Shown: positions 35,271 to 46,569 of the stretch, one piece after another
How positions within the stretch are numbered: the stretch's first letter is position 1
How the letters are laid out: each line of letters starts with the position of its first letter
NCBI GenBank assembly: GCA_964450955.1
Contig: CAYVFI010000010.1
Location: 1 to 64,000, forward strand
Direction: 5' to 3'
DNA: 64,000 nt
From: CAYNWT01 sp964450955
GTDB lineage: Bacteria; Planctomycetota; Planctomycetia; Planctomycetales; Planctomycetaceae
Translations under genes and position numbers: made by a program
The notes under the pieces: generated by a model
Databases searched by the model: none
Told to the model about the DNA's origin: nothing
Seen by the model: only the letters and a program-made list of their open reading frames with translations

Positions 35271-36917
35271 TCACGGAGCCGCGTTTACTGCCGCCAGACT
35301 GTCAAGGAAGCCCTTGAGCTGCTTACTGCGAACCGGGTGCTGCAGCTTTCGGACGGCCTTGGCTTCAATCTGACGCACACGTTCGCGTGTCACTTTGAAA
35401 ATCCTGCCAACCTCTTCCAATGTGTAGGTGTAGCCGTCACCCAGACCATATCGCAGCTTAATGATCTCGCGTTCTCGGTAAGTCAGCGTCTTAAGAACCG
35501 TATCAATCTTGTCCTTAAGCATTTCAGATGTGGCGGCACTTACCGGACTGGCACTCCCGCCATCCTCAATGAAGTCGCCAAAGTAGCTGTCTTCGCCTTC
35601 ACCCACGGGACGATCAAGACTAATCGGCTGACGTGAGATGCTAAGCACCCGGCGCGTCTCTTCCAGACTCACGCCTGCTGCTTCAGCCGTTTCTTCGATG
35701 GTCGGCTCGCGGCCCTTCTCCTGCAGAAGTTGTTTCGCGACTTTCCGCAGACGGGACATCGTCTCGATCATGTGAACCGGGATACGAATGGTTCGAGCCT
35801 GGTCAGCAATCGCTCGGGTGATCGCCTGTCGAATCCACCACGTGGCGTACGTGGAGAACTTGTAACCGCGGCGATACTCGTACTTGTCAACCGCCCGCAT
35901 CAAGCCGGTGTTACCTTCCTGAATGAGGTCCAGGAAGCTCAGGCCGCGGTTTCGATACTTCTTCGCGATTGAGACCACCAGGCGAAGGTTACCGCCAGAA
36001 AGTTCTCGCATGGCCTGTTCGTAGTGGCCGAACCGCATCGTGATGAGCCGCATTCGCTTGGCAAGTGACTCCGGTGTCTCCAAAGTCATCTCGCACAGAT
36101 CGTCCATCTCACGTTGCAGATGGTCGCGTTCGTCTTCGGCCATCCGCAGGTTCTTCAGATTGCGAATCTGATCCTGCAGTTCCAACATTCGCTCTGAAAT
36201 CTGCCCCAGCTTCTTCATACACGGCGCGAGGCGCTGAGTCCGCATGCTGAGTTCTTCAAGCAGAGTGACGATTTTTCGGCGGCGAACATCAGTACGTTGC
36301 CTCGCCGCTTTCCGTTCAGCGGCAGTCGAATCACTGCCGGTCATAATTTCGAAGTCAGGTCGATCCTGCTCGTGCAACTTCTCAATCGTCTTCAGATTGG
36401 TCGGCATCCGGCCAATAATCTGGTTCTTCTCCAAACCTTCCGTCACCGATACTTTAATCGTTCGGTCAAACGGTAGCTCGGCGTTGTGAACCTTGGACAA
36501 CACGTCAAACGCCATTCGCAGGGCGAAGTCACAACTTAGAAGCTCACGACGATACCGCCGCCGAGTGATCTCGATTTTCTTCGCCAGGCCAATCTCTTCC
36601 TCTCGAGTCAGCAATGGGATCTCACCCATCTGCGTCAGATACATTCGAACCGGGTCATCAATCCGGCGGCTGGTATCTTCCGTCAGTATGTCGGCACGCG
36701 GTCGTGACCGTCGCTTCTCAACCTGAGGCCTCAGGTGCTGTGGACAGTCAGGGGCAATTTCCATCCCCATCTCTTCCAGACACATGATGAGGCTATCCAG
36801 CTTCTCAGGTGTTGGAGCTTCGTCGGGCAGGAAGGCGTTGACCTGCGCGAAGGTGAGGTGGCCTTGTTTTTTGCCAGCCGTGATGAGTTCATTCAGTTGT
36901 TCGTCGAGTCGATGCAA
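35271..36917 (-). CDS. rpoD: RNA polymerase sigma factor RpoD/SigA
   Basis: The 548-residue primary sigma factor has region 1.1 (about 1-60), region 1.2 (DPVRMYLTQMGEIPLLTREEEI), region 2 with YATWWIRQAITRAIADQARTIRIPVHM (2.3-2.4), region 3, and region 4.2 with TLEEVGRIFKVTRERVRQIEAKAVRKLQHPVR. The start is TTG at 36917, 12 nt after the dnaG stop and in the same frame; GAGGGG just upstream overlaps that stop codon, so the two are coupled in translation. The rpsU gene often found with dnaG-rpoD is not adjacent. Confidence 0.95.
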   Translation of the reverse strand: MHRLDEQLNELITAGKKQGHLTFAQVNAFLPDEAPTPEKLDSLIMCLEEMGMEIAPDCPQHLRPQVEKRRSRPRADILTEDTSRRIDDPVRMYLTQMGEIPLLTREEEIGLAKKIEITRRRYRRELLSCDFALRMAFDVLSKVHNAELPFDRTIKVSVTEGLEKNQIIGRMPTNLKTIEKLHEQDRPDFEIMTGSDSTAAERKAARQRTDVRRRKIVTLLEELSMRTQRLAPCMKKLGQISERMLELQDQIRNLKNLRMAEDERDHLQREMDDLCEMTLETPESLAKRMRLITMRFGHYEQAMRELSGGNLRLVVSIAKKYRNRGLSFLDLIQEGNTGLMRAVDKYEYRRGYKFSTYATWWIRQAITRAIADQARTIRIPVHMIETMSRLRKVAKQLLQEKGREPTIEETAEAAGVSLEETRRVLSISRQPISLDRPVGEGEDSYFGDFIEDGGSASPVSAATSEMLKDKIDTVLKTLTYREREIIKLRYGLGDGYTYTLEEVGRIFKVTRERVRQIEAKAVRKLQHPVRSKQLKGFLDSLAAVNAAP

Positions 36918-36929
36918 GATTCGATCCCC

Positions 36930-38786
36930 TCACTTGAGCGTCGTAGGATGACGCATGCGTTCCAATTGGGCTTGTTGGAGTCGGCGGAGGGCGTCCAGAG
37001 TGTCGCTATCGGGATCGCCCTGTGCAGACGATAATTGGTGTTTCGACAACTCGGTTTGACGTTCAGTGCGCCGCAGTTTCATGGCGTTGAGAACACTCTC
37101 AAGGTAAGAGCGTTGACCCGGTGCCACATCTGCATTCAGCAGTTTTTCAATGTCCTTGTCACATCCGGCGTCAGCCAGTGCGACGGTCAGCTTTTTCAAT
37201 TCAAGGTCGTCATCCAGCGAATTCAAAACAGATGTTGAACCGTTGAAGGTGTCCCCCTCGTTGAGATCAAGTATGCGCTCAAAAAGCGATCTGAGTTGGA
37301 GGTTATTGAAGTCATCCGCACCAATTTCTGCACGAATGGGTTCCAACTGGTCCGGTTGGATAAGAAGGATCTCTAAAACATCACCCTCGGCCTTCGGCAG
37401 TTCGGGAACCGGTGCCGGTTGGGGAAGCTGTTCCACCGGATTGAACGATCGTCGCTGTGTTGCGTTCCTGCGGTGTTCCTCCAACGTGTTGCGAATTCGC
37501 CACTCTTCCGTTCCCAACTTCCTGGCCAACCGGCCCATGATGATGTCCATCCTGTCGGTCCCGACCAGGTTCGGACACTGAACCAAAAGATCCATCATCT
37601 CGTTGCGAACATTCTCCTGCGCCGCGATAGAACCGATTCCATGTCGCCCAAGACTGCGTGCGAACTTAAAGTCGATCGCTTCCGGTGCTTCTTCAGCTAA
37701 CTTGTGAAACGCCTCCACACCGTGGGCGTCCAGGAAGTCAGCCGGATCGACACCGCCCGGCAGAATTAAAACGCGTAGGTCAATCTCCTGAGCCAGAATT
37801 GGCGCGATGGCCTTCTCTGTTGCGTTTTGACCTGGCTCGTCGCCGTCGTACACAATGACAACGCGTTTGCCGAAACGTTTAATTTTGGCAACATGGTCAT
37901 TGGTCAGCGCCGTACCCATAGACGCGACCGCATTGGGAATGCCATGCTGATGGCAACTGATGCAATCGGTGTAACCTTCAACAACATACGCCGTCTTGCT
38001 TTGTCGGATCGCCTGTTTCGCGATGTCGAAGCCGTACAGAATCTTGCTCTTCGGGAAGAAGTCGCTTTCCGGACTGTTCCAATACTTCCCTTTGCTGTCA
38101 TCCCGACCCGGCAGAACCCGCCCGCCGAATGCGATCGGTCGCTCTTTGTCATCGCGGATAGGAAAGATCAGACGATCAACAAAGTTGTCGTAGAACCCGC
38201 CTGACTGGCGCTCCCCAATCAGCCGAACACGAAGCAGTTGTTCGTTGGTAAACTTCCCACGAGCTCGATCCAACAGCCAGTTCCAATCGTTGGGGTGATA
38301 CCCAATATGAAACTTCTGAATAATGTCGTCGCCGTAACCGCGGCCCGTTAGGTATTCGCGAACATCCGCAGCTTCGGCCGCCTGACGCAGGAAGTTGTGC
38401 ATCTCCGTCTCAGCCCACTGCAGAGCGGCGAACAGCTGCTTCCTCTGGTCGGGTGCCTGCTTCTTTTGTCCCTGCTGCCGAGGGACTTCCAGGTTCAAAC
38501 GCTCCGCCAGATACTCAATCGCTTCCGGAAACGTCAGCCGTTCAATTTCCTGCACCCACGAATAGCAATCACCACCGTGCTGACACACCCAACATCGATA
38601 CGAACCGCCATTGCGATCCGGATACACATGCATCGACGGGTTGCGGTCTTCATGGAACGGGCACAGGCCGACATAGTCCTGACCGCCACGAACCGACTGC
38701 AGCTGAACACTTTCGCTGACGAGATCAACGAGGTTCGTTCGATCACGAACGAGTTCCTTAAAATCATCCGGGATTCCGAACGACAC
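36930..38786 (-). CDS. dnaG: DNA primase
   Basis: I choose GTG at 38786 because a GGAGAG sequence lies about 6 nt upstream and the protein then starts at VSFGIPDDFKELVRDRTNLVDLV, the normal DnaG beginning; the frame is open up to 38945 but that extension looks unrelated. The 618-residue enzyme has the CHC2 zinc finger (CPFHEDRNPSMHVY and CWVC), the RNA-polymerase-like core, and the TOPRIM segment VVEGYTDCISCHQHG and VYDGDEPGQ. The C-terminal helicase-binding part is shorter and diverged. It makes RNA primers at replication forks. Confidence 0.94.
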   Translation of the reverse strand: MSFGIPDDFKELVRDRTNLVDLVSESVQLQSVRGGQDYVGLCPFHEDRNPSMHVYPDRNGGSYRCWVCQHGGDCYSWVQEIERLTFPEAIEYLAERLNLEVPRQQGQKKQAPDQRKQLFAALQWAETEMHNFLRQAAEAADVREYLTGRGYGDDIIQKFHIGYHPNDWNWLLDRARGKFTNEQLLRVRLIGERQSGGFYDNFVDRLIFPIRDDKERPIAFGGRVLPGRDDSKGKYWNSPESDFFPKSKILYGFDIAKQAIRQSKTAYVVEGYTDCISCHQHGIPNAVASMGTALTNDHVAKIKRFGKRVVIVYDGDEPGQNATEKAIAPILAQEIDLRVLILPGGVDPADFLDAHGVEAFHKLAEEAPEAIDFKFARSLGRHGIGSIAAQENVRNEMMDLLVQCPNLVGTDRMDIIMGRLARKLGTEEWRIRNTLEEHRRNATQRRSFNPVEQLPQPAPVPELPKAEGDVLEILLIQPDQLEPIRAEIGADDFNNLQLRSLFERILDLNEGDTFNGSTSVLNSLDDDLELKKLTVALADAGCDKDIEKLLNADVAPGQRSYLESVLNAMKLRRTERQTELSKHQLSSAQGDPDSDTLDALRRLQQAQLERMRHPTTLK

Positions 38787-38945
38787 AGAACTCTCCGAGC
38801 AAGGATGGGCGGGAAGACAGGCAGGCGCGTCCGCCCAGCATCTTTGTGGGCTTGGCCGACAAGGCGACGTCTGTTCATAACAGCTGTCGGCATCCATGCA
38901 CTCAAACGCGTGCAGGAATGGTAGCCGAACACCCAATCTCGTCAA

Positions 38946-39267
38946 GCAGCGCGACAGTGTTGAGCCGTTCGACTAAACAATAGACAGCATTTCCATCTGC
39001 CGCCAGCAGCCCCGTTACCAGAGTCTCAACAGGCCCTGACCGTTCGCGCCCGACCCAACCCATCGAATCCGCGCGAAGCGGACATTTGGTTTCTGCAAAC
39101 CTCAGCCCGGTTCGACCCTCGAAATCTCAGCAACGCCACATCTCCGATCGCCCGGGTTCAACCCGATCAAGCATCCGCCGCGGCGCACCACTGCCCGCCC
39201 GGAATGCGAAAAACACCACCCAGAATTCTGAGTAGTGTTCTTAACCCTGTCGCACGCATCCAACGAC
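38946..39267. other. Intergenic region with a terminator
   Basis: These 320 bp lie between the dnaG start region and the Ser/Lys-rich secreted protein gene. They hold the terminator at 39212-39239 and a REP-like CGGGTTCAACCCG palindrome near 39153-39165. No gene is seen. Confidence 0.6.
39212..39239 (-). terminator. Rho-independent terminator
   Basis: In the minus-strand RNA a stem of 11-12 pairs (including two G-U pairs) forms around a AAUU loop, followed by a run of U. It lies about 28 bp after the stop of the Ser/Lys-rich gene. Confidence 0.85.
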
Positions 39268-39750
39268 TTACTTCTTCTTCGATCTCGATTTCGACGATCG
39301 TGACTTGGACGACTTACTGCTCTTGCTACTGGATTTGGAGGCACCAGACTTCCTGAACTTCGACAGCGCACTTTTTTGAGTCCGCGTCAGAACGCCTTCC
39401 ATTTCCTTGTTCATTTTGGCTCGCATGTCGGCCAGCTCTTTCTCAATCTTCGCGATCCTCGGCTTGTAAGTATCCTGAATCTTGTAAATCTTCGCTCGCT
39501 GCTCATCCTTCAAATCAACCTGACCGTAGCCAGCTGGTAAGCGGTTGCCGTTCGCAGAAACTTTCGAACTGCTCTTGGACTTGGAAGAACTACTTTTCGC
39601 TGTCGACTTGGACGAACTGCTTTTCTTCTTTTGCGCCGTCGATTTTGACTTCTTCGATTGAGCGTACGCACTGGTCGTAACAGCAGCGGTTCCGCCCAGC
39701 AGCATTATTGCCGTAAGAGGTACGAGCAACGATTTGATTCGAGTCTTCAT
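39268..39750 (-). CDS. Secreted Ser/Lys-rich protein with Spy-like core
   Basis: ATG at 39750 is preferred: CAGGAGAAACTG upstream carries a clear AGGAG, and the product starts with a signal peptide (MKTRIKSLLVPLTAIMLLGG...AYAQ). An upstream in-frame start is less likely. The mature protein has Ser/Lys repeats (SKKSKS, KSSSSKS, SKSSSK), a central 60-residue helical part (DLKDEQRAKIYKIQDTYKPRIAKIEKELADMRAKM) that resembles the LTxxQ/Spy-CpxP type, and another SK-rich tail (SSKSSKSRSSKSRSKKK). The very basic tails fit binding to nucleic acid or polyanionic surface polymers. The function is not known. Confidence 0.78.
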   Translation of the reverse strand: MKTRIKSLLVPLTAIMLLGGTAAVTTSAYAQSKKSKSTAQKKKSSSSKSTAKSSSSKSKSSSKVSANGNRLPAGYGQVDLKDEQRAKIYKIQDTYKPRIAKIEKELADMRAKMNKEMEGVLTRTQKSALSKFRKSGASKSSSKSSKSSKSRSSKSRSKKK

Positions 39751-39984
39751 CAGTTTCTCCTGGCCCGTTAGTTTGAACGCGTCCGGCGCCCTTCGCGCCA
39801 TGAAGCATCAAATAGTGGCGAGCAAAGCAGAAGAACTCAAGCGTCCACCACCAAAGCGTCTCATACCGTTTCCTGAAACGACACTCTGGCAGTCCGCCGG
39901 ATTTCATGAAGGCAAATTGTTAAGAAAAACACTAAACAAACCGCCCAACTGCCCGTCCGAAACCAGAAGCACCGCCAACAACCG

Positions 39985-41322
39985 CTACGGCACCACGACA
40001 ACCAGTCGCGCCGGTTTTCCACTCCGAACTCCAAATCCATTGACCGATCGCAATTCAAACGCGTTCCGCCCGGATTCAAGCTGAACCAGAATGCGGGTAC
40101 CGCGACCGGGCACAGATTCCCACGCTGTACCATTCCGCCGCAGCTCAAATCGATCGAACCCAGGCGTGTGACTAGAAGCACGCAGCACCAACTCCGTGGG
40201 CCCGCGCACCTCCACGACACTGATCCACGACGTGTTGATTGCAGCGTAAGCAACCTCGGCCGATGAATAAATCGCATCCGGACTGACCTCAGTAAGATGA
40301 GATTGCCCGTCCGCGCGGAAAGCCAATTGCCGAACGCGAAGCGGATGCCCGACCGGATACTCGCGACTCAAATAATCATCTCGTCGCGCCAGAAACATGT
40401 GCTCGAAGTACTCAAGCTGCATGCCAGTGACACTATCAGCGAAAGCGTAATCGCGCAGAGGCGGTTCTGAGTGACCAAATGGGACGATCTTCAAATTGGC
40501 GATCGCTTTGACTTTGTCCTTGTTCGCCCTCATCACTTTGTATCGCTGCTGTAGGTCTCCACCCGGACAAAGCTGCCCACAAACATCACGCCACGTCTGG
40601 TGCAATTCATACGCATTCAACCAAACACCATCGCGCTGATAGGCCACCTCAAGATCTGTGTCGATCGCGACCCACTTGTCGTGTTCCGGCAGGTACACCT
40701 CGCACATCGCGTGACCAAAATGCTCACCCCATTCGCTTAGCGACACAATCCGCGTCGGGTAACCATGAGCCGAACACAAAGCGGCAAAGATGCGCGAGAA
40801 GTGATGACACCAAAGACCAACATCCTTCCGCGCCGCTGCCAGACATCCGCGAACATCACTGCTGTCACCAGCGTAGCCCGGCTTCCGAGTACGACGCGAC
40901 AGCGCCCGCACGCGGCGAGATACCTCAAACACATCAAACGGTTGCGGAACAAGGTCCACAGTTTCCTGACGGAACTTGACCACCTCCGGATGCAGCGGAT
41001 TCTCATACCCAAAGATATCACGTTTAGGCGGAACCTCTTTCTGTTCGAACCGAACCTCGTAGCCGTCACCAAGTTGGTTTTGAACCTGTTCAACACTCAG
41101 CCCACCACCAGGCGGCGGCCCAAAATCCACATCAGATTCATCAAACAAACCATAGGCCTGCTCCAGGCCAACCGCAGCTAACCGTTTGGACTGCAGAGGA
41201 GCAACCAACGCCGCAACCGGAATACACAGCCCCAAACCGATCATCGCGAAAGCCACCCGCCGCCTGTACTTCGGCCGAGCAGCCTTACCGCCGGTCGAAC
41301 TAGTTGGAGATGACACTGTCAT
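39985..41322 (-). CDS. Membrane-anchored transglutaminase-like protein
   Basis: The 445-residue protein has an N-terminal membrane segment (about 23-43). A transglutaminase/cysteine-protease-like core has candidate catalytic Cys172 (LWCHHFSRIFAALCSAHGYPTR), His204 (GEHFGHAMCEVYL) and Asp221 (WVAIDTD), in the right order and spacing. The C-terminal part (about 330-440) has beta-rich sequence. It is likely anchored in the membrane with the domain outside the cytoplasm. It may cleave or cross-link peptides or act on cell-surface polymers; the substrate is unknown. Confidence 0.78.
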   Translation of the reverse strand: MTVSSPTSSTGGKAARPKYRRRVAFAMIGLGLCIPVAALVAPLQSKRLAAVGLEQAYGLFDESDVDFGPPPGGGLSVEQVQNQLGDGYEVRFEQKEVPPKRDIFGYENPLHPEVVKFRQETVDLVPQPFDVFEVSRRVRALSRRTRKPGYAGDSSDVRGCLAAARKDVGLWCHHFSRIFAALCSAHGYPTRIVSLSEWGEHFGHAMCEVYLPEHDKWVAIDTDLEVAYQRDGVWLNAYELHQTWRDVCGQLCPGGDLQQRYKVMRANKDKVKAIANLKIVPFGHSEPPLRDYAFADSVTGMQLEYFEHMFLARRDDYLSREYPVGHPLRVRQLAFRADGQSHLTEVSPDAIYSSAEVAYAAINTSWISVVEVRGPTELVLRASSHTPGFDRFELRRNGTAWESVPGRGTRILVQLESGRNAFELRSVNGFGVRSGKPARLVVVVP

Positions 41323-41507
41323 AGTCTCTTACTTCGCGGAACAACCGCCTTACCCGTGGAACCATCTCAGCATGGCAAAGCACGCCACACTCGTAAACCT
41401 CCAATCAGCCGATGCACGATGGCCGAGGCATTTGTCAATTTTAATTTGTCAATCTGTCGCTTCGCGCGCACCGGCTTGCTTCGCCACGGCCAAGACGATG
41501 GCGGTTG

Positions 41508-41546
41508 CAATGACAAATGACAAATGTGAAATAGCAAATGACAAAT
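41508..41546. repeat. Short AAATGACAAAT-type direct repeats
   Basis: Three to four partial copies of (G)CAAATGACAAAT(G) lie in a row. Similar short repeats occur at 41430-41450. They are AT-richer than their surroundings. Confidence 0.6.
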
Positions 41547-41576
41547 CGGCTGCATCGCAGTTCACTGCCTACGAAA

Positions 41577-41604
41577 AAAGGCGACCCGGATTCGGATCGC
41601 CTTT
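41577..41604 (-). terminator. Rho-independent terminator of ppdK
   Basis: Reading leftward, AAAGGCGATCCG / CGGGTCGCCTTT form a stem (one mismatch) around a short loop, followed by TTTTTT. It lies about 54 bp after the ppdK stop. Confidence 0.88.
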
Positions 41605-41657
41605 GTGCTTTTCGTGAAGCCGACTGAGGGCCTCAGTCGGCTACATATCTGTCGCAA

Positions 41658-44291
<2,634 letters not shown>

Positions 44292-44558
44292 TGGATTTCT
44301 CCGCTTGGTCTGTTGCGGCCAGAAGCTTGGTTCCAGCCTGTGTTTTTGCCGCCTTAGCGACCCGTAAACGAACCCTCACCGCAAACAAAGCAGTATTGAG
44401 GGGAACAAAAGCCCGTGAGGCCCACAGCGCGAAGCCGATTGAATGTTCCCGAAGCGCAGACGGTAAAAACGTCGCTTCGCGCGAAGCCAAGACGGTATCA
44501 GGGGCGGTGTGAATCTTCAAGGGTCGGCGTAAGTCGTTGTTAGCCCTGGCTTTCGGTG

Positions 44559-45797
44559 TCAATGATCTCTCAAGGGACCAAGGAACTCATCTAGATCCAA
44601 GTGATCCACATCGATGAACGGATAGGTTTCGTCGACAAGCGAGTCCACGACCTCGATACCAAGAAAAGGACAGTCAAATTGCGTCGACAGGTCACCTGAC
44701 GCGTACTTGGTGCTCAGCATTTCGGTGAATCGACTCGCGAACAATCCCCAAGATGAAAAGCTACGAAACTCCGCTCGCCCTGCCATGATGTCACGTAGCG
44801 GTCGCCAGCTGCAGAATCCTTCAGCTCGGGGACTACAGAAGTGTTCCAGTAGTTTCGTCCCACTGTCCGTTATCTCTGAGAGAGCGTTTCCGTGACCTTG
44901 CGGCTGAGACTCTTGTACGACTGTCAACAACTTAGACACTAGCAGTGGGACTGAGCGGCCTATGTCTAAGTGCAAGAATCGCTCAATTGTTTGATACGCA
45001 CAGAAGTTGACCACGGTGATTGAGTACGGAGCGAGACTCCCCTTCCAAGAGTCTCGCCAGAGAAAAGCGAACCCATGCCCGTTGCGAGCGTTCCCTGCAG
45101 CCGCCATTGCCTGCAAACCTGATCGCATCTGTTGAAGGTGCCCATCAAGCCGGCTCCGATCATTAGTCCCCACTTGCAGTCCTTGGTCGTAAAGGCATAC
45201 CTGAAATCCACCTAGGTGCCTCTCACTTATCCGGAGGAGGCCAAAGTCCTCGACGATCTCGGACGGCATGACCAACCGAAGGGAGACCTCTCCTTCTGCA
45301 TTGCGCGTCGGCTGCAAGCAGACCACTACCCGCCCGTTCCAAATGATCTCATTGCTTACGTAATGGCGTAGCAAGGTTGGCCATTCGGTGGAGACGACAA
45401 CATGGATGAGGTCCGCGTCCGACAGAAAAGGGATCGCCGTCCGCACCTCACCGGCATATGCGCCCAACTCCGTCCCTGCTTCACGTGTGGCGCCTGCCAG
45501 ATTCTTGAGCTCTACGAGAACAATGCTCTCTGTTTCCGCTGAGTAGAGCACAAAGTCTGGCCGCAGTGACTCCCTGCGAGTTATCGAAATGTTTTCGTCT
45601 TCACTAAGGATCTCCGTAAGGTTCAGGGAGTCTGTCCCGATTCTATATGATTCCCAAATCGCCTTTTCAGCCCAAGAGCAACCCTCTGGCACGTGAAGCG
45701 TTTCCAGTCCGTCAATCAAGTCGGCGAGTCCGTCAGCCCTACCGAGTTCCTTTGACAGCCATTCTTGCATTTTGCGTTCAGAGTCGAATATTTTCAT
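44559..45797 (-). CDS. Unrecognised protein with PD-(D/E)XK nuclease-like N-terminal part
   Basis: The 412-residue protein has a short N-terminal helical part and then RPDFVLYSAETESIVLVELKN: Asp81, Glu96 and Lys98 in the PD-x14-ExK spacing of PD-(D/E)XK nucleases. The rest (about 200-412) is not recognised and has no obvious helicase or methylase motifs. It starts the accessory patch that also holds a transposase remnant and the REP element. It may be a defence-type nuclease or an uncharacterised DNA-processing protein; this is inference from the motif and context. ppdK lies downstream, separated by 267 bp. Confidence 0.65.
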   Translation of the reverse strand: MKIFDSERKMQEWLSKELGRADGLADLIDGLETLHVPEGCSWAEKAIWESYRIGTDSLNLTEILSEDENISITRRESLRPDFVLYSAETESIVLVELKNLAGATREAGTELGAYAGEVRTAIPFLSDADLIHVVVSTEWPTLLRHYVSNEIIWNGRVVVCLQPTRNAEGEVSLRLVMPSEIVEDFGLLRISERHLGGFQVCLYDQGLQVGTNDRSRLDGHLQQMRSGLQAMAAAGNARNGHGFAFLWRDSWKGSLAPYSITVVNFCAYQTIERFLHLDIGRSVPLLVSKLLTVVQESQPQGHGNALSEITDSGTKLLEHFCSPRAEGFCSWRPLRDIMAGRAEFRSFSSWGLFASRFTEMLSTKYASGDLSTQFDCPFLGIEVVDSLVDETYPFIDVDHLDLDEFLGPLRDH

Positions 45798-45959
45798 AAC
45801 TAATATTTGTCCTACGCGCCCGAATCTCGATGTCCGTGGTTGGCTACTACTAAATCGGGACAGAGATGCTGCTCGAAAACACTCCAGTCGAGGCTGAATG
45901 TCCGAAGTGCGGCTTCGGGAATGGATTTACTATCAACCAAGCCCAGTTGCGGGATGTCA

Positions 45960-46421
45960 TCATCTGCCGCCTAACATCCAACGGATGATCATATGAACGA
46001 GTACAAGAAAGCTGTCCGATCTGTCCAACGAGCGATAAGCGAACTTCAGTCTCAGACTAGTCGCCTTGAACTCAAAATAGAACGGTGAAGCAACCATGGA
46101 CACAAGCAACATCCAACGCCTGCGGGCCGTCGTTGATCCCTCGTTCCCCACGTTGGATGCGTTATTGCTAGGCGGGGACTCGTGGCCTCGTCCACTACGG
46201 GGTTTGCGGGTGACGCCTGCTTTGCGGAGGAAGGATACGGTCTTGTCGAACTCGGTCCAGAAGTCCGGTTCGAAGGGACGAAGCTCCCGGTATCCGGGGA
46301 CAAGACAACCACTGAAACTGTACGACGCGAATTCATCCGGGCCGACGAGGTCCGCTCGTTCCGGGTTCCGAGCGATGTACTCGCAGACGGTTTGAAAGTC
46401 GCGGCGTTCCCGTCCCTTGTC
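45960..46421 (-). pseudogene. C-terminal remnant of a RAYT transposase
   Basis: In one minus frame, RRDFQTVCEYIARNPERADLV...SFSGCLVPGYRELRPFEPDFW matches the last part of REP-associated tyrosine transposases (RAYT). The homology begins within about 15 nt of the left REP doublet at 46421, and the N-terminal HUH and Tyr-bearing parts are absent. After the RAYT ending, the frame runs on for about 80 codons of unrelated sequence. The inverted motif CATCCAACG/CGTTGGATG occurs around it (45975-45983, 46110-46118, 46151-46159). Confidence 0.75.
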
Positions 46422-46530
46422 CGCCACCGACTTTATGTCGGTGGGTCCACGGATTTTGCACTACTCGATCGCCCTGAAGCCAAGTAGTGCAAAAGCCGTT
46501 AAACCACCGCCGTAAAGTCGGTGGCGGAGG
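46421..46530. repeat. REP doublet, left copy (inverted with respect to the right copy)
   Basis: About 110 bp made of two REP palindromes (CCGCCACCGACTTTATGTCGGTGG and an inverted copy) separated by a stretch with the inner hairpin GCACTACT...AGTAGTGC. Its reverse complement matches the repeat at 47374-47486 along the whole length, with about ten to fifteen differences. Confidence 0.88.
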
Positions 46531-46569
46531 CCGTGTGCGTCGGGAGGTGGAGGCCGTGTTGGTCGGTGG

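Larger units (their letters stand above)
41323..41657. other. Intergenic region with short direct repeats
   Basis: A 335-bp gap between two minus-strand genes. It holds direct repeats of the type AAATGACAAAT (41508-41546) and the ppdK terminator at 41577-41604. No gene is supported. Confidence 0.6.

Noticed and set aside
46096..46487. Plus-strand frames across the RAYT remnant
   Set aside because: They are antisense to the remnant and REP doublet and have no start signals.
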